Part shown: piece after piece, positions 40,701 through 53,671 of the stretch
Numbering within the stretch: the stretch's first letter is position 1
Layout of the letters: every line of letters begins with the position of its first letter
Assembly (NCBI RefSeq): GCF_000189635.1
Contig: NW_002476431.1
Coordinates: forward strand, 248,001-312,000
Reading direction: 5' to 3'
Length of the DNA stretch: 64,000 nucleotides
Source: Tetrahymena thermophila SB210
Lineage: Eukaryota; Ciliophora; Oligohymenophorea; Hymenostomatida; Tetrahymenidae
Translations under genes and position numbers: made by a program
The notes under the pieces: generated by a model
The model's database searches: none
Told to the model about the DNA's origin: nothing
What the model saw: the letters and a program-made list of their open reading frames with translations, nothing else

Positions 40701-41120
40701 TTTAGGATTAGAATTCAAATAAGTTGAAGAGCCAAATTATTATAAACTTGAAGATGATGAAACTTTTACCCCACTCACGTTTATCGAAGAAGAATTGTGA
40801 TTATGACTCATTTGATGACGAGGATATATGATTAAGTCTTCATTCATATAAAACCCTTAAGAGCTCTTGAGATCTGGTTCATTTTGGTGATTTTAAAAAG
40901 GTTTAATCAACTAATTTAACTAACCTTTTTTCTTTAGAGTCAATTTACCACTTCCTATTAAAGGACTTGATGAAATTTAAGACTTATTTTTGTAGTTACT
41001 TAAATCTCTTTCCCTATTTCCTAAATTTTTTTATTGTCCATCTTTATTTTCGGACTTTTAATCTTGTTAAAATGCTACACTTTTTGTATTATTAAGGTTA
41101 TTTACACTATTGCTAGCCAT
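37743..41120 (-). CDS. Kelch-repeat protein with long disordered N-terminus
   Basis: About 1,106 residues from two exons (intron 38515-38459). Residues 1 to about 520 are Ser/Asn/Gln/Lys-rich with little order. Then come kelch blades with the typical hydrophobic-GG and W pattern: MILIGGISSD, LLIFGGEILS ... EWRAHIGRGE, MVVIGGLNSEGRALEDFYVLD ... FRWINI, GLYLFGGVDST, and IVVIYGGKFE ... LEWIQVNLEGNRKQPRAMHS. A charged segment (about residues 590-660) interrupts the first blades. The tail is Pro-rich (PPQKSQSTNN ... LPLPLSILKKKDG). It probably serves as a beta-propeller scaffold, but the partner is unknown. Start MASNSVNNLNNT at 41120; stop TGA 37745-37743. Confidence 0.85.
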
Positions 41121-42019
41121 TTAGAGCAAAAAAATATTCTCAGTTGTTCAGTTCTTATGCTAAAATATTTTTTTATTTTCAACTGAATCAATTTTTTTAA
41201 TAATATGAATTATTTATATATCAATTTATCTCTTGATATGTGTAATTTATTTTTTTTCGCTGATTCTTTATAATATCAATCAATGATTATCTTTTGTGTG
41301 TTATATAATTTTTGTTACAAGAAAAGTTATAAAGTTGCTAAAAACAAAAAATTACAATCATAAATTTAAGATACTTGAATTAATTTATGTTAATATTTTC
41401 AATAGCATAACTTGGATTATATTTTTAAATTAATTAAAAATAAGATTTAAATTCGCTTTATAAAATATTTTATTTCAGAATTTACAAATAGTTCATTAAT
41501 TATTAATTGATTAAATGAGCATCATAAATTTATATTTTTTTTAAATATTAGTTACATATTTTTTTATTATAATTAACAGAAACAGAAATAGGAAACATGA
41601 TATAATTAATTTATTTGCTTGCCAAACCTCTAAAATTTTATTTGAAAATTTGTTTGTAAGATTATATTTTTATAATCATATTATACTCTAAGTTCTCGTT
41701 AATTATTATTGAAAATAATATAGGTTACTGATTATTTTTTTTCAACTAAAAATTTATAAAATTTCAAATAAAAAATTTTGAGTTTTAAATTAAAATTCAA
41801 TAAAAATAAAGTAAATTAAATTTATTTGTAAAATACTTTAAAATTATTTTATGAATATTTATTTATATAAATTCAATATTAATATAAGATAAATATTTAT
41901 GCGATAATAAAAATATTTAAATTATTTGTTAGTTTTTGCAAAAAAAATCAAATTTAAATTTTATGAAACAAAACTGATTAACAAATTAACAAAAAAATAG
42001 TGTAAACTTTTAATTTTAA
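41121..42019. other. AT-rich intergenic spacer
   Basis: About 900 bp between two leftward genes: promoter of the kelch gene and 3' flank of the cNMP-binding protein gene. Extremely A/T-rich; no coding or RNA feature seen. Confidence 0.55.
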
Positions 42020-45000
42020 TCAATATTTAGTTTTTTATATTAGATTAGATAGGAAAGTATTTATATTAGATTGAGATTACATTTAGTTAACAGATTCTTA
42101 AATATTAGACTTATTCTTTATTGATTTACCTAATAACTATTCTTACAAAAGTTATTTTTTGTTTTAAATATTCGCAAAACTTAGAGAGTTTTATTTTTAT
42201 TAGCAATTAATTTATTATTACTAAAATATTTTACTAACGTTAATTGATTATGTTAATTAATGAAAAGCTCTTTTTTACTATTTAGATGTAGACTTTGAAG
42301 GAGATAATGATGATAAATTTGCTTTTTTATTAATGAAGTAACCTTAATTTGTAAAGGAGTTGTTAGCAGATACTACATGTGAAGGAATTTATTCAGTTGG
42401 ACTATTAACATTTGTATAGAAACCATTTTAAGCAGCTAATATATTAGCTGTACTTCCAAACTTTCTTTCATTTGATTTAGCAGATTAATTAATTTAGTAG
42501 TATTACTATTACTAAATTTTTTGATCATTTAACACTTTAAATTTACATTAATGACTTCTCTTTAACATCTAATTTAATAATTAAGCGTTTAAACGTTAGT
42601 TTTCAGAATTTAATGAAGTATAATAGCTGTTACTTTTATTCTATAAATCTTTATAACTTCCATCTTATTACATATTTTTTTATTTTTGAATGCATTCATT
42701 ATCCTTATTATATATATCTTAAAAATTATTAGCTGTTTGTTGTTGTTGTTACTGCTGCTATATATTTTACTAATTTTATAGGTTCTGCTTTTAATGATTA
42801 AAAATGCTGCTATTCTTTCTTTTTAAATCTATGTATTGCTACAAATTTAAAATATTTATGGCATGCATTTATTCATTTTGTTAATCTTCTTTTTGGTTTC
42901 TGTTTAGAGAAGTGTTTGATGATATAGGATTTACCAAAGACGATTTTCTTGAATGCAAAAACTTTTAAATTTTATCTTTGAAGTTATATTCAATATTATT
43001 TTTTTTAATATAATGATCATCTGACTAGCCTAATTATTAACTTTATAATAATTATTTTTGATTGGTTTACAATTTTTCTATTTTTTCTAAATTACTAAAG
43101 CTATTTAAATTACTATATATTTGATTCAAATTTGCCAACGATTTAATTGAAGGAGATCCTATCTAGTTATCTCCTCCTTAAAATTACACCTTTTGCAAGT
43201 TTTATTCTTCATTATTCAATTGTATAAACTCTAACTAAGTTGGCTGTGCTTGTTAAAATTCTTATATTGGGGATTAATTGGTTGGAGATTTTAAGGAGTA
43301 CTTTCTTTTTATTGGAGAAGAAGATATATTTTTTGTTAAACTTATTTATTATGACTAATCTATTTGTTTATCTAAATTAATTTTGTATAAATTGTATTTT
43401 CTATTTTCTTTCTGCTGAGAAATGGCGTACTTTAACTTTGAGTTCATTGATTATGTTTTTAAAAGCTTTCTTTAATTTCTATTGTCTTAATTTTTCAGAT
43501 TGTTTGAATCATTATGAAAAACTTATTCAATTTATAATAATTTTTCATTATTTTATAAATTTATTTCTAAAGGCTAAATCTCATCCACTAAAGATGAAAC
43601 TGATGCATGGAATTCATTTATTTTAGATAATGATTATTGTTATTACTGAATTTAAGAATTGTCAATTTATGATTAACTGTTTATAGTAAACAATTTTGGT
43701 TAACTATTTGCTCTTTTTTATATTTTTAAGTGTCTATTTAAAAGAAGCGATTATTACTGATTTTCATTATTTATACCTTAATTATTTGTTATATTTTGTA
43801 ATTTCTTAACTTAACCTTATAAAATTTTAGATGGAGAAAAGTTATGGTTCTAGTTTTGATTTGTGATTTCTGTATTTTGTAAAAGTTAATTTTAAAATGT
43901 AGGTGATTGTACTTATTATGAGAAAGTGTCAACTACAGATGAGTGTTATTATTCTTATTTCAATTATAGCTTATTTAATTTTAACACTTTTCTATGAAAA
44001 ATGGGACTAGCTTCATCAACATTAATAGGTTATCCAAAAAAAAAATTATCTTTATCTAATGGAGAAAGAGGAGAATTCTATGATCTCATTTGTGTTGATT
44101 GAACTTAAGTACTCTTATCTGTATCAATTGGCATGGGGATCAAAGGAATTGGAGAAGTTGACTTCATTCCATTCCTTTTTGTTACTGAAGTAACAGAAGG
44201 CGGCCTATAATTTTTTTATTTTTAGGTGGGAGATTTAGATTGTTTTCTTTCGTTTTCTGTTGAGTCATCTCGAAACAAGTCTATTTACAAATATTATCTT
44301 GGGATTTGAGAACTGCTAAAAAAGAATTTATTAGGAGATGGAAGAGCTGTGTGAGATTACTTGTTATTATTATTTAAAACAGGAGATAATTAAGAACTGC
44401 TACCTTTTTTATCCTTCCTTTCATTCAATTAAAGTTTTAAATTTTCTTTTAACTTTTTTATATCATTTGCTCTATTTAACACAGGCGAGGATGAATTGCT
44501 CTAAATAAGATGGTCTGAAAAAGAATCTATTTATATTTCTTTAATACTTTTCTGGTTCTCTAACAAAAAGTCTTTCACTTCTTATTTCTGACTATTTAAT
44601 ATTTTGTTTTTTTCATATTAATCAAGAGTTTATTATATTTTAGATTTTTAGACCAAGACCCAGCTCTTTTTTACTGAGCATTGTAAAACAAGTTGTTCAA
44701 CAATTTAAGGGACTATATTTTCACATAATCTAAAGTCATTTAAATGTATTCCAAAGACTTGCGTTTCCTCTAAAGTTCTAACTGTAAATAGTCTCTCTTC
44801 TAATTTATCAATTACTTCGAATTCTCCAAAAAAATTCCCTTTACCTGTTTCATATATCTTTTTAAAATGTAAACATAATTTATTGTAAAAATAATACTTA
44901 CCACTTACTTCTTCTTTTATTTCTTTTATGCCAATGGATTTTAGTTTAGATAATTAGATTGATCAGTTTATAAGCTGTCATCTGATATTTCTACTCTCCC

Positions 45001-46414
45001 ACTTAAAATAATATACATTTTATCTACTGCTTACCCTCTTTTCCATACTGTATAATTCTAAGGAAAAGTTTAATATTAAAAAAAAGAAATGAATTTCTTC
45101 AGCTTATTTATACTAGAATTATCAAACACTGACAAAAAAAGTTGATATTTTTATTATTTAATAGAATTTTTTTTATTAAGAGGAGACTAAGGATCATCAT
45201 CTTACTCATCCTCATTTGAGATTTTTTATTAAAAAACTTTTAGATAATCCAATTTTGAAATTTCTAATACATAAAATTCTTCACTTTTTACTACTACTGT
45301 TGTCATTCTACAAGAGTCTTCTTTCACAGCAGATTTCCCAAAAAGTTCACCAGAATTCAAATAAATATCTAGCTAAAACTTAAATGTGTAGGTCTAATTG
45401 TCAAAATATAAGTCTTTCAACTCAGGATTTTAAAGTTAATTTTACAATAAAAGTTTAAAACCAGTGAGTTTCATTAATTAAGACTAAGATTTTTTTAGTA
45501 TTTAAAATTTTGAGTTATTTAAACATGTTTATTATAGTTTTTTAATTGGACTTTGTTAGAAGTTGTTATTAAGGCTTTCATTTTTATTTATGCTGTTGAA
45601 TTCTGAAATAGTTAAATCATCTTAACTTTTAACTTTTAAGTTCGTACTAAACAGATCTCCTAACTAAGATACCTAGCTTCTCCTATTCATAATTTACTAA
45701 ATTTTAAGGTCTGTCTTTGAACCCACATTGGAATTTGATTTAAAAATATTCACAACTTGTAATTTTAATTTATTCTCCTAAATTTCCTTTTGCAAATCAT
45801 TTTATTCTTTTGGCTTTAATTACATAGCTTCTCCTTTTATTACTAAATAAACCCTTTGTGCATCCTCCCCTATATTAAAAGAGAAAAAATAAGTTGTTTA
45901 CACATTTTTTTTAATAATAGTTTGAATTTAGAAAATATGCTTCTGCTACGTAGTAATGATAAAACTACTGAAAACATATAAAATAATATTATAATAAGCT
46001 TGATTTATAGTCATATTAAAAGTATCTATTTTGCAGTTAATATAATAATTTTTAAACTTTTTACCAAAATGATAAATAAACTCCCCTTTCTTATATGTTT
46101 TCAAATGCCATTTAGGAATCGATTTAATAATTTAACTGAGTATTTCTTCTTTTTGTTATCCATCATATTTTGGATTCGCAAGCTCTGATTTCTACAAAAT
46201 CTTAGAAATTTAATTTGCATTCTCTGTTTTGTTAGAGTCATTTTAAAATAAATCAATAAGAATCTATATTAATAAAGTAATGATTTAGGGCTTAAAAAAT
46301 AAATTTATCAAGACAAAAATTTACTCCAAAAACTTATTCCCTCTGTTTTATTTCCTCTCTGTTTTTTTCTTTAAAATCCAAAAAATCAGTATCGTTTTCG
46401 ATAAGAGAATCCAT
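42020..46414 (-). CDS. Second protein with two cyclic-nucleotide-binding domains and low-complexity tail
   Basis: Start MDSLIENDTDFLDFKEKN at 46414. The first domain begins KSIPKWHLKTYKKGEFIYHF and IGEDAQRVYLVIKGEAMQL. It is split by a long polar insert (about 45840-45430), then resumes with LNSGELFGKSAVKEDSCRMTTVVV, where Lys replaces the cassette Glu but Arg is kept. The second domain reads YTVWKRGQAVDKMYIILSGRVEIS ... KGNFFGEFEVIDKLEERLFTV, keeping FGE and Arg. After FRLCENIVPQIVEQ the protein becomes Ser/Asn/Gln-rich to the end (stop TGA 42022-42020). At least three short introns are needed. There is no kinase or transmembrane segment. Order of domains, insert position and tail match the protein at 19119-23508, so they are probably paralogues. 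Confidence 0.82.
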
Positions 46415-47096
46415 AATAGAGATATTTTATAAAATATTATAAATTTTTGATTATAAAAAATTAAGACAAAATCAATTTTTGGATTTTTATTTATTTGTTA
46501 ATTAGCTAATTTGCGATTGTAATCTCTTTAGATTATTGAATTTGTGGATATGAATCTTTAAGTAAAACAAAAAAAATTGGCTCTATTAAATCAATCAAAA
46601 TAATATTTTTTGTTAACTATGATAGTATATTTAAAAGTATCATTTAAAAAGAATTATTTAGATTCAGTAAATTCCAAATCAGAAAATCAGGAATTTTAAT
46701 TAATATAATTCATAGAAAGAGAACCTAAAAGATTTTATACATTAAAAAATAAAACATAAAAATTGACTCAAATTTGTAAATAAAAAAGTAGAATTCAATA
46801 GTTTACATTAAAATTGATGATTTATTAATATTGTAAATTTTTGCTAATATTAAAATGTAAAATTTTTTTCATACTTTATTTTTTAAATAAAATTTAAAAT
46901 ATTATTTATCCTTTTTTTAAAAAACATTTTAGGAAAATTTAGTAAAATTAATTGATTAAATCTTTTTTAATTATTCATAATTTTATATGGTCATGCTTAA
47001 CTTTTTTTTATTGAGATTATATATCTATTTTTATACTTCTATACATTTAAAATTAAAAAATATAATAACACTATTAATTATTCAATCTTAAAAATA
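46415..47096. other. Divergent AT-rich spacer
   Basis: About 680 bp shared upstream region of the leftward cNMP-binding protein gene and the rightward DCTPP1 gene. No recognisable promoter motif, ORF or repeat. Confidence 0.55.
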
Positions 47097-47760
47097 ATGG
47101 AAAATCAATCAAATTCTAAGTAAAATTAATAAGAGCATACTTTCACTGAAGGTCTCTCTTTTGAAGGATTTAGATAAATTATGAAAAAATTCGCAAACGA
47201 TCGGTATTTTTTGTTTTTTTAGTTGAATAAATGATGTTACATACTTTTCTTTATAATAATCAGTGATTGGAATTAATATCATACTCCTAGAAATTTATTG
47301 CTAGCTTTTACAGGAGAAGTAGGAGAGTTATGTGAGCTATTTTAATGGAAAGGAGAGGTAAGTGAAGGACTTCCTGAATTCTCTGAAGAGGAAAAAATTA
47401 GAGTAGGAGAGGAGATGGCAGATTGCCTAGCATATCTTACTAGGTTAGCAGACCAATGCAAAATAGGTATTCACAAAAAATAATAACTACCGTTAAATTA
47501 AATTGATTCTGTTTAATAGATTTAACTTAAGCAATATTGAGGAAAATGGAAATGAATGCAAAAAAATATCCAGTTGAAAAATGTAAAGGAAAAAGCGAGT
47601 AAAATTAAAAATTCTTTTTAAAATTATAATTTTTATTTTTTTTTAAAGCAAATATACTTCTTATCAAGAGATGAAAGAATAGCCTCAAGGAGAAAATTAA
47701 TAAAATTAGTAGGAATAATTAAATATTTAACAATAATAACCCGAATAAAAAATCGAATGA
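47097..47760 (+). CDS. DCTPP1: dCTP pyrophosphatase 1-like (MazG-type all-alpha NTP pyrophosphohydrolase)
   Basis: Hydrolyses dCTP and modified dCTP analogues to monophosphate plus pyrophosphate, sanitising the nucleotide pool. Four exons (47097-47203, 47264-47466, 47520-47598, 47649-47760) give 166 residues. The order matches animal DCTPP1: RDWNQYHTPRNLLLAF, then GEVGELCELFQWK with the Mg2+-binding Glu pairs, EEMADCLAYLTRLADQC (ExxD helix), DLTQAILRKMEMNAKKYPVEKCKG and KYTSY. The Gln in ELFQWK is encoded by TAA, direct evidence for the ciliate code. The tail is Gln-rich and disordered. Its stop lies 129 bp from the stop of MCMBP on the other strand. Confidence 0.95.
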
Positions 47761-47889
47761 AATAAAATATCTTTCTTTTACAGTATATAAATTATGTTGT
47801 TAAATTGTAACATTACAAAATTAATTAATTAATAGTGGTAATAATAACTTATTTGTAAATTAATTGATGCATCAAAAATAATTTTTTAT

Positions 47890-50114
47890 TCATTTTTATT
47901 ACCAAATTTTGATATCTTTCATTGTTCTTTTAATACGATTTTCTTCAAGCTTTTTAATCTCTAAATAGTCTTCGATGGTAGCAATCTTTTTCAATTTAGA
48001 AGCAGCATTTAATCTGCAAAGTTAAATCCATCTTTCAAGAGATTCTTAATTAATTATTATTTCCTTATTAAGGATATTTTCTTTGGCTTATTGCTTTCTC
48101 TTTTCAACAAAATCTATTTAGATGTTATTAGCTACTTCTTCATCAAGTTAAACAGTCAAGGCTTGATTCTTACTTTCAAGAATATATTTACGAATTTAAT
48201 TGAGGAAATTGTTATCATTAAGTATATCAAAAGTAAATAATGTGCTTTATTTACTTTCTTCGTCAATATCTTCCTCCAGCTTAATCTATCAATCAATATG
48301 GATATTTTTATAAAAGCTGTTATATAATTAATATGTTTTACCTATATGTCTTTATAGAGTAGTCCCTTACCATCAGAAAGTATTACTCCACTTACATCAG
48401 TCTCTACAAAACCCTATTTAGACAATATTTTAGATTTAAAAATTATTTTCTATTTTAAATAATACAATTTTTATTCTTATTTTGATTTCTTACTTTATAA
48501 AACTCAGACTCAAATGGAACTCTCAAATCTTAGAAAAAGTTTATCATATTTTTAACATTATGAACTCCCTTTTAATCAAGTTAACCCTACTACAAAGAAG
48601 TTTCATCACAAATAATAAAGTGCTTAGTCTCTTTAGGCAACTATAAAGATCCGTAGGAAATCTTTCCTGAGCTACTGGATTTGGGTTAAAGGTATTATGC
48701 ATTTAAATACTTCAAAGTGAAAGGAATGGAAACTGAATATACGAGTATTGATTGAAGAAAATCATTTAAAGTTTCACTAATTTTTGCTCCACTGCTTAAT
48801 TTTTATGAAGTATTTAGTAAATTTAAAAATAAATTTCCATAATGCTTTTCGTCTTTGCTTAAGTTAACAGAAGAAATCAGAGTCATCAACAGATAGAAAG
48901 CTGATATTTAATCATTTCCTAAAATTTTAGTTAAAGCCTCTAACAAAACTTGACGTTGTGCTTATGTAGAGACTTCCAAATTAGAAAGTTGCTTAATTGA
49001 GCTAGAATAAATATCACTATAGGAAATAACCTAGCTTGAAAGTACATGAATACGAGGGATAAGTCTTTCTGGATATAGGTAGCTTATTCTATCAAAACTC
49101 TCATATTAATCATCGTCTCCTACTTCTTCTTATTGATTTATTTCATGCTCATTTTCATCACTTAACGAGTTCAAATTATAGCTTAGAATACCTGTAACTT
49201 TAACTATTTGGTTTAGCTTTGGATTTTAGCTTTATTCCTAATTATAATATTTTAAAATACAAGGGAATGCATGAAGAGAGTCATCTTTATCAGATTCGTA
49301 ATTAAATAAGCCGATTTATTAGAGTTTTGGAGCATATTTACTAATATCATCAAGTGAGGATACTTGTATTCCTTGATAGCTTACATGATGAGCTTCTTTC
49401 TTTTCTAATCCAATTTCTTCCTATCCTTAATTATTTTTATTTTAACCTACTAACTTAGACCATTTATTTTGGTTAGGAATAGGTATGGCATAATATATCT
49501 ATCTATCACCGAGTGCAGAAACAATATTTTCATTGAATTCATCTTGATGTTCATTTGGTAAATTCTATGATGTTATTGTATCGTGATACTTAAAAACTTC
49601 GATAGCTGAATCTATATTTCCGTTTTTAACTTGTTCTGCATCAATAGCTGCAATTGCATACATTTCAGGATTGAACATACTTTAAATCATATAAGTGAAT
49701 TCAACCAATTAACCATCTGCTTGCTTCAGATCATTCAAAGATCTTAAACTTTCTAAACAAATTGCCTTTTATAATTTTGAAAATGTTATTTAAAGATAAA
49801 ACTGATGGAGCTAATTTCAAATTGATCTAACTAATCCTCAATATAAATTATTTATTACTTTTTTGTTTTAAAGAAGCTAATCTAATTGAATATCAACATC
49901 ATTAATTTTTGCCAACTATTTCAATAAAATTAAGTTAAAACTAGAAACCAAAAACAATTTTATAATTTTATGAATAGTTGATTAATAGATTTTTTATGCT
50001 AAATTTCATATTTATTACATCACTTAGAATGTTTGGATTGCTTTTGACAACTTCTGCTATTCTTTTCTATAGTTCAACCTAAATATTTTTAGCAAAGCTT
50101 TATTATGAATCCAT
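47890..50114 (-). CDS. MCMBP: MCM-binding protein
   Basis: Nuclear partner of MCM3-7 helicase subunits that helps assemble and unload MCM complexes during replication. Recognisable blocks in order: FTYMIQSMFNPEMYA (human FRCMIQDMFDPEFY), YYAIPIPNQNKWSK, FPCILKYY ... VKVTGILSYNLNS, RLIPRIHVLSSQ. Then LGNDQISAFYLLMTLISSV and the best-conserved run LQLPKETKHFIICDETSLQQG followed by QLDQKGVHNV. C-terminal IDFVEKRKQ and RWIQLCRLNAASK also align with the human tail. Start MDSQQSFAKNIQ at 50114 follows an in-frame TGA. Several short introns occur (for example around 48480 and 48340). Stop TGA 47892-47890. Size is close to the human protein. Confidence 0.93.
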
Positions 50115-50794
50115 TTCCTACTATGCTTTTAAGTTTTTTTCCAATAATATCTCCTATCAGTTAAAATTTCCTAAGAATATTTTTATTGATTAAAATTAAA
50201 TCTAAACTTGATTTTTCAATAATTTACCTATATCAAATTGTTTCTAACTAGCTAACTAAAAATACAAAAAAAATAACCTTAAATTCGAATTAAATTAAAT
50301 ATTTTAAAACTTAAAAAATAATTTATTCATTTTTCATCTTAAAAATACTTAAACAACAATAAATTTTAAATGATTTTATTAATTCTAAAAATATTTTCAA
50401 AAACTTTTTATTTTTCTAATTTAATAACAAAATATAATTTTTTACTTAAATTAACTCTTTTTGTTGGAAAAAAAATATTTTATTTAAAAACATCTTTATA
50501 ATTTAATTAAAAAAAAAATTTAATAGAACGATAATAATTTTATTTTAAACTAATTTTATAATTACTGATTCATTTTAGTAGGAGTAGTTGATTATCATTT
50601 TATATAATTAATTGATAAATAATATATAAAATACATTTGAATTATATTAAATTTCAAAATGTTATATTACTATTAATTTTAATAAATTAACTAATAAATA
50701 ATCCTTTATTGTTTAATTTTTATTATTTATATCTTTTAATTTTTAAATTAAATACCAAAAAAAGATACGTGTTGGTTAGTTAGTTATTTAACAT
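50115..50794. other. Divergent AT-rich spacer
   Basis: About 680 bp between MCMBP (leftward) and the GH63-like gene (rightward). A/T-rich; nothing specific seen. Confidence 0.55.
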
Positions 50795-53671
50795 ATGAGG
50801 ATTTAGGCTTTCATTTTTTTATTTGTAGCTTTTTTAAATTAAGTCAAAATAGCCAGATTAATTGAATCAAAAGAAGAGCTTTAGGATTAGACTTAGCAAT
50901 CGTAATATCACAAATATCTCTGGGGTACTTATAGACCAGACTTAATATATGAGTATAGCACTCTAGGTAATGAAGGATTAGCTTTTGGAGTAATTTATCA
51001 TTCAAATAAAAGATTAGACTTGCAAAAGATAGAAAGATGTCCAACAATAAGCAACCAATAATCAAATGGAAAAAATGGAAATTATAATTAAGGGTATAAT
51101 TAAAGATAAAAAAATAATATTGGAAAATCAGATAAATGCAGATCTATTACTGCTGATTATGAAAATCTACTAAGATATGAATTAAACTAAAATAATTAAT
51201 AGCTTAAAGCTGACTATAAATTTCATGATGGCAGCACTTATGTTTAGGAGCTGATTGAGGAGCAAAATGAGATAATAATGAATATAAAAACACTTAAAAC
51301 AAATTATTCAAGCCTTGAAGATTAATCATGGAGTACATTTATTAATACTTAAAGGTCTTTACCAAAGAAATAGAGCTCAGCTGATTATTTAACTGAGGGA
51401 TAATTTCTTTAGTATTCAAATGAATAGCTTACAGATGAACAGCTAAAATTAGATCATAGCATTTATTTCTACTTTATTTGTCAAAGTGACTCTATATAAT
51501 ATGTGCCTAATAATCGCTCTAACTTGAAACAAATTAGAGTTATTGATTGTTTTGAGTCAATAAAGCTGAATACACTTTCAAATAGCTAACAAAAACTCAA
51601 AATCAAAGTAGCTAATTCTGGAGGAGCGTTTGTAATTGAAGATATTAAAAACTAAGATAATTTCCACTTTGAGTATAGATTAGTTTAAGAACAGTAATTA
51701 AACTTTCGCAGTAATGGTAGAGGAGGAAATATGAGAAGAATTTTATAAAATGATTTAATTAACTTTAAAGAAATAAATGATGCTGATAATAACAACATCA
51801 ATAATTAGAAAGGAAATATTCTTTTTGTAAAAGCTAATGTGAAAAATGTTTAAAAAAGCATATTTAGAATTTCATATGATTCAATTGAAAGAGAACCAAT
51901 AGCACAAAAAGAACTTATATAATAAATGAAACGTTCTGAAAATGAATTTTTATAATTAATTTAAGCTCGCATTCTATCATCTTATACAGAAGTACCTAAG
52001 CCTATACTGTAAATATCTAGCTATGCCCTTAGCAAAATATTAGGAAATATTTACTACATTTCTGATAGTTCTTTTTATCAAGAGTTTATGACTCAAGAAT
52101 AATATGATAAGTAGACTCAGTAATAGTAATATTAATAGTACACATGCATATCTCAATAATATCCTTTTTTTATGTCCTAATCTTCAATATACTAATATCA
52201 ATCAACATAAAATTCCGGAAATATTTCTAATTTAAAGCAATTCTATGCTCAAAAAGAAATTTTTGGGATTTCTTAATCAAGATAAGGTGGAAATTTGAGT
52301 CCTTCTATATACGATGATGGTTATACAATTTCTATCATATCTGAATGGGATTAATAATTAGCAGAGATGATTTTAAGCAATTGGATTGCTCATAGAAATG
52401 TAGAAGGTTTATCTTATATCGATAATCAAAATACGTTAAAAATAATTTCTACTTCATTTTCTTCTATCCATATTAGGCAATAATATTAATCAGCTCCTTC
52501 AATAACTTTTTCTATCAACAAACTTTTTAATAAACACATAAAATAACTGAATAATCAATTGCTTAGTTTTAAAAAATAATTTAGAGATGAAATTGAACTT
52601 GAGTAGTTCAAAGAAAAGTTAAAAGATTCTATTCATTATGAAAAAGCAATAGAAATTTACGACTATGCAGAAGACATCCTATTTAACCTGCTTTTTTCCT
52701 CATAAGATAATTTTAAGCACTCCCACAAGAAAGGAAGCCAGCATCACCATCATAAAAAATCTAAAAATTAGCAGAGGGAAAACAGACTTGATCACCTTAA
52801 GTGGTATTAAGATGAATTCACTAATATGTACTCAAGCTCTGGCTTGGATGATTTAATTAGACACTAGCACATGAGAGAAGAGCTAGTTTCTAGTGTAGAT
52901 TATTTAACATGGTCAATTTTTTTAAGTTAATCTTTAGCACAAATGGCTAACAAGCTTTCAAAAATATCCTAAGATTTGAATGGAGAAATGAAATAATACT
53001 AAGAAGTGAGTGAAACTCTATAATAAATGCTAATAGATTAATTAAAAGATGAGAATCATTTTTTTAAAGATAAGATTTAGTAATCTCACTCCAATAGCCA
53101 TTAACAACCTTTCCTAAGTCCCTCTTTAAATATCATGAATACTTATCCATATATATTTGATGCTAACCATATATTAGCAAAGGCTTAAAGAGATAGCGAT
53201 CTATATGACGAAGAAGGATAATTAAGTTTCTAATAATAACTAAAAAATTAGTAAGATAATGCCAACTTAAACTTTCTCACTAAAGATCTTTTCACCCTTT
53301 ACGGGATTGCTAACTCTAATTTAACTCTTAGCTTTTAGTAAATAAAAGAACAAATGAATAATTTTATAGAAAGTGATAATTCATAGAAAGGATGCTATTA
53401 ATCAGGTGATATTTCTATAATATAAAACTATTTAGTCTTGAGAAAACTATCCAAAGATGGGTAATCTGATGATTCAATAAAAAAAATTTACAGAGAAATA
53501 TACAATAATTTATTAGTGAATGTGATAAAACAATATGACGATTTTGGAGAAATTTATGAAGTTTATTCTAGAAAAGATGGTAAACTGTATAAAAAGTGCA
53601 GATAAATTCCAGCTCTTTCAGTTTTTTTACTAATTTTAAATTAAGATTACTAATTAATTACAATTTAATGA
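50795..53671 (+). CDS. Secreted GH63 (mannosyl-oligosaccharide glucosidase-like) protein, diverged catalytic region
   Basis: A single intronless frame of 958 residues. It starts MRIQAFIFLFVAFLNQVKIA, a signal peptide. The N-domain has WGTYRPDLIYEYST (residues 43-56; human WGSYRPHVYFGMKTR) and DYKFHDGSTYVQELI (human GWEFHDGLSFGRQHI). The (alpha/alpha)6 domain has SIYDDGYTISIISEWD (about residue 505) where the family has FLWDEGFHQLVVQRWD. Near the C-terminus are GDISIIQNYLVL (family GAVWLNVNYLAL) and EIYEVYSRKDGKLYKKCR (family EQYSDRDGRGMGCR). The SEHDPYWRG segment that carries catalytic/substrate contacts is not recognisable. Normal family members trim the outer glucose from N-glycans in the ER; this copy may be inactive or altered. 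Fold assignment is good, activity doubtful. Confidence 0.82.
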
